A DNA stretch of 12,441 bases from Bacillota bacterium. GTDB taxonomy: Bacteria > Bacillota > Sulfobacillia > RBS10-35. Shown piece after piece: positions 6,320 to 12,441 of the stretch. Where the stretch lies: assembly GCA_029960865.1 (NCBI GenBank), contig JASBVX010000017.1, positions 1-12,441 of the forward strand. The letters run 5' to 3'. Made by a program: the position numbers and the translations under genes. Numbering within the stretch: position 1 is the stretch's first letter; each line of letters begins with the position of its first letter. A model generated the notes under the pieces. That model made no database searches. It was not told where the DNA came from and saw only the letters and a program-made list of their open reading frames with translations.

Positions 6320-7551
6320 GGCCGGAGGGCCGGAGGTAAATAGATGCTGCCGTCTTCCCGTTGGTGGTTTTCCAGGAGGGCGATCAAAAGCCGGGGCGAG
6401 GCCGCCAGGGTGTTGTTGAGGGTATAGGCGTAGCGGGGTTTTCCACCCTCCAGATAGCGGATGCCGCTCCTGCGGGCCTGGAAGTCGTAAAAGCTGGAGC
6501 AGGAATGGGTTTCCCCGTAAGCGCCCCGGCTGGGCATCCAGGTTTCGATATCGTGCTTTTCCACCTGCCCCTGGCCCATGTCGCCGGTGCAGACCTGAAC
6601 CACCCGGTAGGGGAGCTCCAGGCGCTGCAGGAGGTCTTCGGCATTCTGCAAAAGTTCCAGATGGAGCTCATGGGAAAGCTCCGGGTCCGCTGGCGCGATG
6701 ATGACCTGCTCCACCTTCATGAACTGGTGGACCCGGTACAGGCCCCGCACATCTTTCCCGGCGCTCCCTACCTCCCGGCGAAAGCAAGGGGAAAGGCCCG
6801 CCAGGCGCAAGGGAAGCTCTTCCTTAGGGATGAGCTCCTGCTGGCGGGAGGCCACCAGGGAGACTTCCGACGTGCCGATGAGATAGAGATCGTCCCGCTC
6901 CAAGCGGTAGACTTCTTCCCGGCCCAGGGGAAAGTACCCGGTGCCCGTCATGGCTTCTTCCCGCACCATCACCGGCACCGACATAGGGGCATAACCCCGC
7001 TCATGGAGAAGATCCAGGGCCAGCCTCATGAGGGCCATCTCCAAAAAGACGGCCGCATTTTTCAAGATGTAGCTGCGGCTCCCGGCAAACTTCACCGCCC
7101 GCTCGATTTCCACCGCATCGTGGAGTTCCAGGAGCTCCACATGATCCCTGGGGGTGAAGGGGAAAGAGGGCATCTCCCCTACCCGCCGGATCTCCACGTT
7201 GTCGGCATCGCTGGCTCCGGTGGGGGTGCCCGGGGCCGGTGGATTGGGGAGCCGCAGGAGAAGATCCCGCCAGGCTTCTTCCACGTCCCGGAGGCGAGGC
7301 TCCTTTTCCTCCAGCTCCTTTTTGACGGCAGCCGCCCTCCCGATGGCCTGCTGGCGCTGGGAGGGCTCCAGGCGGGGGATGGATTGGGAAAGGTCGTTGC
7401 GCTCTTGCCTCAGCCGCTCTACTTCCTGGATCAGGCGGCGCCGCTCTTCATCCAGGTGGAGGAACCGGTCCACGTCCACGGCGATCCCCTTCAGCCGGGC
7501 CGCCTCTTTGATCGTTTCGGGATGCGTTCTCACAAGCTCCAGATCCAGCAA
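6256..7551 (-). CDS. serS: Seryl-tRNA synthetase
   Basis: Class II aminoacyl-tRNA synthetase charging tRNA-Ser (and tRNA-Sec where present). The 431 residues include an N-terminal helical hairpin arm (about 28-100, charged coiled coil), TSE at 227-229, motif 2 FRREVGSAGKDVRGLYRVHQF around 257-277, GETHSCSSFYDFQARR at 346-361 and motif 3 NTLAASPRLLIALLEN with Arg387. Start is TTG 7551: a TGA lies two codons upstream in frame, and GGGGAG is 9 nt before it. After the usual end (YMGGVEVIQ) a tail of about 11 residues runs into the region opposite bshB2, so the two genes overlap tail to tail by 64 bp. No T-box leader is seen in the 130-bp upstream gap, although serS is often T-box controlled in Bacillota. 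Confidence 0.96.
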   Translation of the reverse strand: MLDLELVRTHPETIKEAARLKGIAVDVDRFLHLDEERRRLIQEVERLRQERNDLSQSIPRLEPSQRQQAIGRAAAVKKELEEKEPRLRDVEEAWRDLLLRLPNPPAPGTPTGASDADNVEIRRVGEMPSFPFTPRDHVELLELHDAVEIERAVKFAGSRSYILKNAAVFLEMALMRLALDLLHERGYAPMSVPVMVREEAMTGTGYFPLGREEVYRLERDDLYLIGTSEVSLVASRQQELIPKEELPLRLAGLSPCFRREVGSAGKDVRGLYRVHQFMKVEQVIIAPADPELSHELHLELLQNAEDLLQRLELPYRVVQVCTGDMGQGQVEKHDIETWMPSRGAYGETHSCSSFYDFQARRSGIRYLEGGKPRYAYTLNNTLAASPRLLIALLENHQREDGSIYLPPALRPYMGGVEVIQPLGPRATQKRS

Positions 7552-7579
7552 TGCTTTTCACTCCCCGGTCTTGGCCAGC

Positions 7580-7585
7580 ATTGTA
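7580..7585 (-). promoter_or_regulatory. Possible -10 element for serS
   Basis: The minus strand reads GGTACAATGC; TACAAT is a five-of-six -10 match placed so that the leader would be about 22 nt, enough to include the GGGGAG ribosome binding site. No convincing -35 (TTGACA-like) is found 16-18 nt upstream, so the call rests on one hexamer and position. Confidence 0.3.
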
Positions 7586-7591
7586 CCTCTT

Positions 7592-7621
7592 TTGTCCTCT
7601 AACGCGCTGCCAGTCTATGTT
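7592..7621 (+). promoter_or_regulatory. Candidate SigA promoter for the ytxH-like gene
   Basis: TTGTCC (7592-7597), an 18-nt spacer and TATGTT (7616-7621) lie in the divergent gap between serS and the YtxH-like gene. The predicted start near 7628 gives a leader of about 54 nt containing AAGGAGG. Both hexamers are imperfect (four of six and five of six). Confidence 0.35.
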
Positions 7622-7681
7622 AACCTGAAGATACCAAGGGTCCTTCAGAAACCCAATCATGTCCCAAGGAGGCGATGACAC

Positions 7682-7933
7682 ATGGCAGGCAGGACGGAAT
7701 TTATGGCCGGTCTCTTCGTGGGGGCTGCCCTGGGGGCCGTTCTGGGGCTCCTCCTGGCGCCGGAGCCGGGGACGGAAGTGCGGCGCCGCTTGACGGAAAA
7801 AGGGCGGGAAGCCGGGGAGAGGGCTCTGGAGTCGGTGAAGGAGACGGCTGCCTCCCTGCGGGAAGCGGCGGAAGAATGGGCGGAAACAGCCCGGGGACGC
7901 TGGCACGAAGTGACGGAAGAAGGCCAGAGCTAG
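7682..7933 (+). CDS. YtxH domain-containing small membrane protein
   Basis: An 83-residue protein of the YtxH/gas-vesicle-protein-like family. A Gly-rich hydrophobic segment FMAGLFVGAALGAVLGLLLAP spans about 7-27, ending in the family-typical LLAPEPGTEVRRRL, followed by a long charged amphipathic helix (KGREAGERALESVKETAASL onward). It is probably anchored in the membrane with the helix in the cytoplasm. AAGGAGG is 9 nt before the ATG. A membrane protein with a DUF948-like start follows 3 nt after the stop, as in ytxG-ytxH type pairs of Bacilli, though with the order reversed. The family is linked to general stress in B. subtilis; function is unknown. Confidence 0.82.
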   Translation: MAGRTEFMAGLFVGAALGAVLGLLLAPEPGTEVRRRLTEKGREAGERALESVKETAASLREAAEEWAETARGRWHEVTEEGQS

Positions 7934-7936
7934 ACC

Positions 7937-8374
7937 ATGGATAACCAGTGGCTCCTCTACCTTCTGGCCATTGCCGTGATCCTGCAGGTGCTGATGCTCC
8001 TGGTCCTGGGCTTTTTAGCCTACCGGGCCGTGAAGCTCCTAGGATTCATCCAGCAGCAGGTGGGGGTCACCTTGAGGAAGGTGGAGGAGGAAGTGGCGGC
8101 GGCCGGGCAGGAAGTGCGCCGCCTAGCCCAGGGGGGGCGCCAGTTCTTCCTGACGGGCACCCAGATCGTCGACCGGGTGGCCCTGGCTTTTTCCCTGGGC
8201 CGCCTGGTGAGGGGCGGGGGTTCCCGGCGCCTCTGGCAGATGGCGGGGCTGGTGGCGGGAGCTCTGCCGGGCATCATCAAAGCCCGCCCATGGGCAGGCT
8301 GGTTGGAACGGCGCCAGGCCCGGAAAGAGGACGCAGGAGAAACGGAAGCCACCGGTTCGGATCGGCAAGGGTAA
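7937..8374 (+). CDS. DUF948-like membrane-anchored protein
   Basis: A 145-residue protein with one N-terminal membrane segment (about residues 5-29, LLYLLAIAVILQVLMLLVLGFLAY read in parts), then an amphipathic helix LRKVEEEVAAAGQEVRRLAQ and a basic C-terminal tail. This plan, and its position directly after a YtxH-like gene, resembles DUF948/YtxG proteins, but the similarity is weak and I treat it as probable only. The ATG is 3 nt after the ytxH-like stop; no strong Shine-Dalgarno is present, so translation is probably coupled. The transcription unit ends at the hairpin at 8395-8429. Function is unknown. Confidence 0.72.
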   Translation: MDNQWLLYLLAIAVILQVLMLLVLGFLAYRAVKLLGFIQQQVGVTLRKVEEEVAAAGQEVRRLAQGGRQFFLTGTQIVDRVALAFSLGRLVRGGGSRRLWQMAGLVAGALPGIIKARPWAGWLERRQARKEDAGETEATGSDRQG

Positions 8375-8394
8375 CCTAAACCTGAGGAAAAGGA

Positions 8395-8429
8395 AAGAGA
8401 AGCGGCCCGGCGGAAGGGCCGCTTCTCTT
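8395..8429. terminator. Bidirectional intrinsic terminator between the DUF948-like gene and sufB
   Basis: A perfect 14-bp stem (8395-8408 with 8416-8429) containing a GAAGCGGCCC core closes a 7-nt loop. On the plus strand a T-rich run (TTCTCTTC then ATGTTCTTG) overlaps the 3' arm; on the minus strand CTTCTCTTTCCTTTTCC follows. It sits between two convergent genes and can serve both, though the U-tracts are interrupted. It is the only clear intrinsic terminator in the window. Confidence 0.85.
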
Positions 8430-8443
8430 CATGTTCTTGCTCC

Positions 8444-9844
8444 TTAGCCGACCGAACCTTCCATCTCCAGCTCGATGAGCCGGTTCAGCTCGATGGCGTA
8501 TTCCATGGGGAGCTCCTTGCGGAAGGGTTCCACGAAGCCCTGGACGATCATCTTGGCAGCTTCCGTCATGCTGATGCCCCGGCTCATGAGGTAGAAGAGC
8601 TGCTCCTCGCTGATCTTGGAGACCGAAGCTTCATGCTCCATCTGGGTATCGTGCTCTTGGATCTCCATGTAGGGCACCGTATCGGAGGCCGACTGGGGAT
8701 CCAGGATCAGGGCATCGCACTCCACCCGGGATTTGCACCCTACCGAGCCCTTGGGCACCTTCACCAGACCTCGGTAGGTGGTGCGCCCACCTTTGAGGCT
8801 GATGGACTTGGAGACGATCATGGAGCTGGTGTGGGGGGCGCTGTGGACCATCTTGGCCCCGGCGTCCTGGTGCTGGCCTTCCCCCGCCAGGGCGATGGAG
8901 ATCACTTCGCCCCGGGCCCGGGGACCCAGGAGGAAGACACTGGGGTATTTCATGGTCACCTGGGATCCTAGGTTCCCGTCCACCCACTCCATGGTGGCGT
9001 CCTCATAGGCAAAAGCCCGCTTGGTCACCAGATTGTAGACGTTGTGGGACCAGTTCTGGATGGTGGTGTACCGGCACCGGGCCCCCTTCTTGACGATGAT
9101 CTCCACCACGGCGGCGTGGAGAGAGGAGCTGGAGTAGGTGGGGGCGGTGCACCCTTCCACGTAGTGGACGAAGGAGTCTTCCTCGCAGATGATGAGGGTC
9201 CTTTCGAACTGGCCCATGTTCTCGGTGTTGATGCGGAAGTAGGCCTGCAGGGGGATGTCCACCCGGACACCTTTGGGCACGTAGACAAACGACCCCCCCG
9301 ACCAGACGGCGCTGTTGAGGGCGGCGAACTTGTTGTCGTTGGGGGGCACCACGGTGCCGAAATACTGGCGGAAGATCTCGGGGTACTCCTTCAGGGCCGT
9401 GTCGGTGTCGGTGAAGATGACCCCCTTCTTCTTCAGATCTTCTCGCACGCTGTTGTAGACCACTTCCGACTCGTACTGGGCGGAAACCCCCGCCAGGTAC
9501 TTCCGCTCCGCCTCGGGAATGCCCAGGCGATCGAAGGTGCGCTTGATGCTCTCGGGCACCTCATCCCAGCTGCGGCCCTTTTGTTCGGCGGCGCGCACGT
9601 AGTACTTCATGTCGTCGAAGTCCAGGGCTTCCAGGTTGGCGCCCCAGCGGGGGAGGGGCTTTTTCTGAAAGATCTCGAAGGCCCGCAGGCGGAACTCCCG
9701 CATCCAGTCGGGTTCCCCCTTCATGCGGGAGATGTTCTCCACGATCTCCGCTGTGAGGCCACGGCCGCTCTGGAAGCTGTAGTAGTCTTCCTCGTCGCGA
9801 AACCCGTACTTATACTCCAGGTCGATGCCCAGATCCTTGGCCAC
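8444..9844 (-). CDS. sufB: Fe-S cluster assembly scaffold protein SufB
   Basis: Core scaffold subunit of the SUF iron-sulfur cluster machinery, acting with SufC and SufD in the cytoplasm. At 466 residues it has the normal length of Gram-positive SufB. Diagnostic segments include FVYVPKGVRVDIPLQAYF around 186-203, SFVHYVEGCTAPTYSSSSLH at 224-243 with Cys232, WSHNVYNLVTKR, MVHSAPHTSSMIVSKSIS and GCKSRVECDALILDP. Start is GTG 9844 with AAGGGG 7-8 nt upstream. In Bacilli sufB normally closes a sufCDSUB operon; here the neighbour upstream is divergent and the one downstream is convergent, so sufB appears to be its own transcription unit. No clear promoter could be assigned in the 108-bp divergent gap. 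Confidence 0.96.
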   Translation of the reverse strand: MAKDLGIDLEYKYGFRDEEDYYSFQSGRGLTAEIVENISRMKGEPDWMREFRLRAFEIFQKKPLPRWGANLEALDFDDMKYYVRAAEQKGRSWDEVPESIKRTFDRLGIPEAERKYLAGVSAQYESEVVYNSVREDLKKKGVIFTDTDTALKEYPEIFRQYFGTVVPPNDNKFAALNSAVWSGGSFVYVPKGVRVDIPLQAYFRINTENMGQFERTLIICEEDSFVHYVEGCTAPTYSSSSLHAAVVEIIVKKGARCRYTTIQNWSHNVYNLVTKRAFAYEDATMEWVDGNLGSQVTMKYPSVFLLGPRARGEVISIALAGEGQHQDAGAKMVHSAPHTSSMIVSKSISLKGGRTTYRGLVKVPKGSVGCKSRVECDALILDPQSASDTVPYMEIQEHDTQMEHEASVSKISEEQLFYLMSRGISMTEAAKMIVQGFVEPFRKELPMEYAIELNRLIELEMEGSVG

Positions 9845-9909
9845 TTAGACACCCCTTTTCAATCCAAAGTGGTTCACTCGGAATTCTGGTCTCAGCATAC
9901 ACCAAAAGA

Positions 9910-9927
9910 GCATCCATCGCATCCATT
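9910..9927. repeat. Short 9-bp tandem repeat in the sufB / acpS-operon divergent gap
   Basis: GCATCCATC is followed directly by GCATCCATT (8 of 9 identical) just upstream of the candidate promoter of the acpS operon. It could be chance or a pair of activator half-sites at about one-turn spacing; there is no further evidence. Confidence 0.4.
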
Positions 9928-9933
9928 CCGTGG

Positions 9934-9957
9934 CCCATGGTATCATCGGGCCATGGG
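9934..9957 (+). promoter_or_regulatory. Extended -10 promoter inside a perfect inverted repeat; likely leaderless start
   Basis: TGGTATCAT (TATCAT at 9941-9946, preceded by TGn) is an extended -10 element and has no good -35. It is framed by a perfect 7-bp inverted repeat, CCCATGG at 9934-9940 and CCATGGG at 9951-9957, with a 10-nt spacer. Transcription starting 7 nt after the -10 would fall on the A of the ATG at 9953, so the message may have no leader. The dyad covers -10, start point and start codon, which is where a repressor would bind. The sequence facts are direct; the regulatory meaning is inferred. Confidence 0.4.
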
Positions 9958-10264
9958 AAAGGGCTTCTGGCGTCGGCGGGCTTGTTTGGCCGTGGTGGAG
10001 CTGAGGTCGGACCGCTGGCGCCTCTGGGTACCGGTTCCCCTGAGCCTTCTAGAGGACTTCCTCATCCTGGCTGCAGTCACAGGCAGCCTCTGGACCCGTT
10101 TCTTTGCTCTGAGGGGTCTTCTTCCCCTGCCAGCGGTGAAAGGTCTTTCCCTCTACCGGGTCGGCATGGGTTTCCTGCGGGAGATCCGCGACGCCGGGCC
10201 GGAAGTCTGGCTCCGCATCCAGGTGGCAAAGGATCGAATTCACCTTGCGGTTCGCACCCTCTGA
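9953..10264 (+). CDS. Hypothetical protein, first gene of the acpS-alr cluster
   Basis: A 103-residue protein that I do not recognise. It starts with a basic patch (MGKGFWRRR), then a strand-like segment LAVVELRSDRWRLWVPVP, a hydrophobic helix SLLEDFLILAAVTGSLW, and a C-terminal half ending IQVAKDRIHLAVRTL. It has one moderately hydrophobic stretch but no signal peptide. The ATG has no Shine-Dalgarno; a promoter -10 ends 6 nt before it, fitting leaderless translation. The reading frame is open on this strand far upstream because it is antisense to sufB, so the start rests on the promoter position. The downstream end abuts or overlaps acpS. It is supported as a gene by position, direction and operon spacing rather than by homology. 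Confidence 0.6.
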   Translation: MGKGFWRRRACLAVVELRSDRWRLWVPVPLSLLEDFLILAAVTGSLWTRFFALRGLLPLPAVKGLSLYRVGMGFLREIRDAGPEVWLRIQVAKDRIHLAVRTL

Positions 10265-10277
10265 GGGTTTTTTTCGG

Positions 10278-10646
10278 GTGGGCGTCGATCTGGTGGAGGT
10301 GGACCGCGTCCGGCGCCTCCTGGACCGCCATCCGCGGGCCGAGGTCAAGCTCTTCACGGAAAGGGAACGCCATCTCTTTGTGGGTTCCCGGCGCATCCAG
10401 CGGATGGCGGGTACCTTTGCCGCCAAGGAGGCCGTCTGGAAGTGCCTGGGGCGGGGCTTCCGGGGCATGTCGTTGCATGATGTGGAGATCCTGCGGGATG
10501 GGGCAGGAAAGCCGGAGGTCCTTCTTTCGGGAGGGGCGGCGCAGCGGGCTTTCGAGCTGGGCATCCAGGGGATCGAGGTCAGCATCAGCCATGAGGCCTC
10601 CCTCGCCGTGGCCCAGGCCATCGCATGGGGAGGTTTTTCTCGTTGA
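10278..10646 (+). CDS. acpS: Holo-[acyl-carrier-protein] synthase
   Basis: Transfers the 4'-phosphopantetheine arm from CoA to apo-acyl carrier protein, activating it for fatty acid synthesis; cytoplasmic and trimeric in known relatives. From GTG 10278 it has 122 residues, the usual AcpS size. GVDLVEVDRV at 2-11 carries the metal-binding Asp4, FAAKEAVWK at 47-55 the metal-binding Glu51 and conserved Lys50, and the C-terminal IEVSISHEASLA is the conserved SISH motif. GAGGG is 10 nt upstream of GTG. An alternative TTG at 10245 would add 11 residues (MRFAPSEGFFR) and overlap the upstream gene; the family usually has two to four residues before the GVD strand, so the start is uncertain. alr follows with an overlapping start codon. 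Confidence 0.92.
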   Translation: MGVDLVEVDRVRRLLDRHPRAEVKLFTERERHLFVGSRRIQRMAGTFAAKEAVWKCLGRGFRGMSLHDVEILRDGAGKPEVLLSGGAAQRAFELGIQGIEVSISHEASLAVAQAIAWGGFSR

Positions 10647-11775
10647 GGGAACGGGGCTGGATCGAGATTGATCATGGGGCCCTCCGCCACAACGTGGAGC
10701 CATCCGCCGGCAGGTGGGAGGGGCCCGGCTCTTGGGTGTGGTGAAGGCCGACGGCTACGGCCACGGGGCGGTGGAGGCGGCCCAAACCCTCCTTGCTGCG
10801 GGCGCCTTCGGCCTGGCGGTGGCGTCGGTGGAGGAAGCCCTTTTCTTGCGAGAAGGGGGCATCCGGGGGTTTCTGCTCGTCATGGGGTATACCCCTCGGG
10901 AAACGGTGGCCGACATGATCCGCCAGAGGATCTCGGTGGCCCTTTTGGATGAAGACCACGGCCGGGAACTGGCAGAGGAAGCCCGGCCCTGGGTGGAAAA
11001 GGGGGCCCCGCCCCTGCCCGTTCATCTGAAGGTGGATACGGGCATGAGCCGCCTGGGGGTCCTTCCCCAAGGGGCCAAAGGAGCCGTGAGCCTCCTGGGG
11101 GATTCCCCCTACCTGCATTGGGAAGGGACCTTCACCCACCTGGCCCGGGCCGATGAGAGGGATCCAGGCCCGACCCATGAGCAGCTGGAGCGGTTCCAAC
11201 AGTTTCTCCATGGGCTTCGCCTTAAGGGCCTTCACCCCGGGATGGTCCACGCCGCCAACACCGGAGCGGCCCTTCAGTTCCCCGGGGCCCGCCTCGATGC
11301 GGTGCGGGTGGGCATCGGCCTGTACGGCTACCTGCCTTCCCCCCATCTGGAAAACCCGGGTTTGAGGCCGGTGATGGCGGTGAAAAGCCGCCTGGTGCAG
11401 GTGAAAAGGCTCCCTCCCGGCACCCCGGTGAGCTACGGGGGCACCTACCGGACACAGGAAGAAGAGTGGGTGGGGGTCGTGCCCCTGGGCTATGCCGAGG
11501 GGATCCCACGCCTCCTCAGCAACCGCGGCCACTTCCTTTGGCAGGGGCAGGAGGTGCCCATCCGGGGCCGGGTCTGCATGAATCTCACCATTCTGAGTCT
11601 CCCCCGGGAAGGGAAGCGGGGGGACGAGGTGGTGCTCCTGGGTCAGCAAGGGGATGAGGTTCTGGATGCCTGGGATTGGGCCAGGTGGGCCGACACGATT
11701 TCCTATGAGATCCTGACGGGATTCGGGGGTCGCCTTCCCCGCTATCATGTGGGAAAGAGAGAGGATGGTCGTTGA
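10643..11775 (+). CDS. alr: Alanine racemase, split near the N-terminus by an apparent one-base deletion
   Basis: PLP enzyme interconverting L- and D-alanine for peptidoglycan. The family N-terminus RGWIEIDHGALRHNVE is encoded from TTG 10643, which overlaps the acpS stop and has GGAGG 9 nt upstream. That frame hits a stop soon after, while the rest of the enzyme lies in the next frame: AIRRQVGG from 10699, then LLGVVKADGYGHG, with the PLP lysine at about residue 35 of the joined product. The joined length of about 377 is normal. Other motifs are KVDTGMSRLG, HAANTGAAL, the catalytic tyrosine segment PLGYAEGIPR, IRGRVCMNLT and YEILTGFGGRLPR. Without the N-terminal strand the uninterrupted part (10714-11775) probably does not fold properly. 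A sequencing or assembly error is as likely as a real mutation. The stop overlaps the next start (TGATG). Confidence 0.88.
10694..10702 (+). other. alr: Frameshift site in alr
   Basis: The sequence GTGGAGCCATCC reads HNVE then PS in the first frame. One extra G (GTG GAG GCC ATC CGC) would restore HNVEAIRRQ, a typical alanine racemase helix. There is no slippery heptamer or downstream pseudoknot obvious here, so programmed frameshifting is unlikely. Homopolymer-type error is only weakly favoured because no long run occurs at the site. Confidence 0.75.
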
Positions 11776-12441
11776 TGAGGCCTTTGATCGGCATGACCCT
11801 GGGTACGGCGGAAGACGAGAAAAAGGGGCGCCTCGATCGCCAGTATCACGATTATGGGGAAGCTGTGGCCGAGGCGGGGGGAGCTCCCTTTTGGATTCCT
11901 CCCTTGGCGGATAAAGAAGCGTTGGATACCCTTCTCCTGGTCATGGACGGCCTTCTTTTGACGGGCGGGGGCGACCTGGAAGCCTGGCGCTTCGGGGAGG
12001 ATCCCCATCCAGCCCTCTCGGGTGTCCAGCCCTGGCGGGATGAAGCGGAGCTCTATCTCTACCGCCGGGCTCGGGAGATGAACCTCCCCATCCTGGGGAT
12101 CTGCCGGGGCTGCCAGCTGATCAACGTGGCCCAGGGGGGAAGCCTCGTCCAGGATATCCCCTCTCAGCTGCCTGGAAGCCTTGCTCACCAGCAGAGCTTG
12201 CCGGCAGACCAGGCTTCCCACGGGATCCGAGTGGAGGAAAGGAGCCGTCTGGGCCACATCCTCGGCCTGGAGGAGGTGGAGGTGAACTCCTTCCACCATC
12301 AGGCGGTGGGGCGACTCGGGGAGGGGCTGCGCTTGGCGGCTTCCAGCGCCGGCGATGGGGTGGTGGAAGGGATCGAGGGAACCGCAGGGCCCTTTCTTCT
12401 GGGGGTGCAATGGCATCCCGAGCGGATGGAAAAAAGGGCTC
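11775..12441 (+). CDS. Gamma-glutamyl-gamma-aminobutyrate hydrolase family protein (peptidase C26), partial
   Basis: A class I glutamine-amidotransferase-fold hydrolase like PuuD, which cleaves gamma-glutamyl amides in the cytoplasm; 222 residues are present and the gene runs off the right edge. It opens MRPLIGMTLG, has a LLLTGGGDLEAWRFGE oxyanion-side segment (61-76), the nucleophile elbow ILGICRGCQLINVAQGGSL with Cys110, a SFHHQAV segment (172-178) and the catalytic His-Glu pair in GVQWHPERM (His214, Glu216). The ATG overlaps the alr stop (TGATG), with AGAGAGG 10 nt upstream. Substrate is open: polyamine or other gamma-glutamyl compounds, or wall-related gamma-D-glutamyl bonds, given its place next to alr. 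The C26 family assignment is firm. Confidence 0.9.
   Translation, partial: MRPLIGMTLGTAEDEKKGRLDRQYHDYGEAVAEAGGAPFWIPPLADKEALDTLLLVMDGLLLTGGGDLEAWRFGEDPHPALSGVQPWRDEAELYLYRRAREMNLPILGICRGCQLINVAQGGSLVQDIPSQLPGSLAHQQSLPADQASHGIRVEERSRLGHILGLEEVEVNSFHHQAVGRLGEGLRLAASSAGDGVVEGIEGTAGPFLLGVQWHPERMEKRA

Noticed and set aside
6361..7602. 413-codon open frame on the plus strand opposite serS
   Set aside because: Gly/Pro/His/Gln-rich antisense shadow with no recognisable domain; serS on the other strand is unmistakable.
7552..7681. T-box leader for serS
   Set aside because: The gap has no conserved T-box sequence, no terminator-antiterminator pair and is too short if transcription starts near the TACAAT.
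9044..9900. Long open frame on the plus strand opposite sufB, continuous with the 103-residue gene
   Set aside because: It is the antisense shadow of the conserved sufB in GC-rich DNA. Its amino acids follow sufB codon structure, and the promoter and ATG at 9941-9955 fit a short gene.
10672..11748. 358-codon open frame on the minus strand opposite alr
   Set aside because: His/Pro/Gly-rich shadow of a conserved gene, with no domain or ribosome binding site.
1..12441. CRISPR array, phage, insertion sequence, toxin-antitoxin pair or defence island
   Set aside because: No spaced direct repeats, transposase, integrase, terminal repeats or toxin-like genes are seen; the MoxR module is widespread and not specific to defence.

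Overview
The window is GC-rich DNA and almost completely coding, with 15 protein genes (13 complete or near-complete, 2 cut by the window edges). The gene set points to a high-GC member of the Bacillota, probably in or near the Bacilli. The reasons are a yojF-bshB2 pair for bacillithiol, a YtxH plus DUF948-like envelope pair, an acpS-alr cluster, a SUF-type SufB, strong AGGAGG ribosome binding sites and frequent GTG/TTG starts. Genus cannot be fixed from the sequence alone. There are no rRNA or tRNA genes, insertion sequences, phage genes or CRISPR arrays. No stretch over 300 bases lacks a gene; the longest gap is about 130 bases (7552-7681).

Layout. (1) 1-1168, minus strand: an amino-acid ABC importer in the order ATPase (glnQ-like) then lipoprotein binding protein (cut by the left edge), as in glnQH operons, with a foldable leader at 1169-1250. 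(2) 1268-4713, minus strand: a tightly packed MoxR ATPase, DUF58 protein and polytopic DUF4129 membrane protein. (3) 4770-5177, minus strand: a DUF2267 protein, divergent from (4) 5230-6319, plus strand: yojF (DUF1806) and bshB2, the bacillithiol-pathway deacetylase. (5) 6256-7551, minus strand: serS, whose 3' end overlaps that of bshB2 on the opposite strand. (6) 7682-8374, plus strand: a YtxH-like and a DUF948-like membrane protein, ending at a strong bidirectional terminator shared with (7) 8444-9844, minus strand: a stand-alone sufB. (8) 9953-12441, plus strand: an unknown 103-residue protein, acpS, alr and a C26-family glutamine amidotransferase-like hydrolase (cut by the right edge), arranged as an overlapping operon.

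How the genes fit together. Most are housekeeping: amino-acid uptake, seryl-tRNA charging, Fe-S cluster assembly, low-molecular-weight thiol synthesis, acyl-carrier-protein activation and D-alanine supply for the wall. The MoxR-DUF58-DUF4129 set is a membrane-associated chaperone-like module of poorly known function, and here it has no recognisable transglutaminase domain. The main anomalies are an apparent one-base deletion splitting the N-terminus of alr, a glnQ-like gene whose best start is an ATT codon behind a perfect Shine-Dalgarno with a potentially switching leader, and an apparently leaderless, dyad-covered start for the acpS operon. I found no convincing wholly new multi-gene system.
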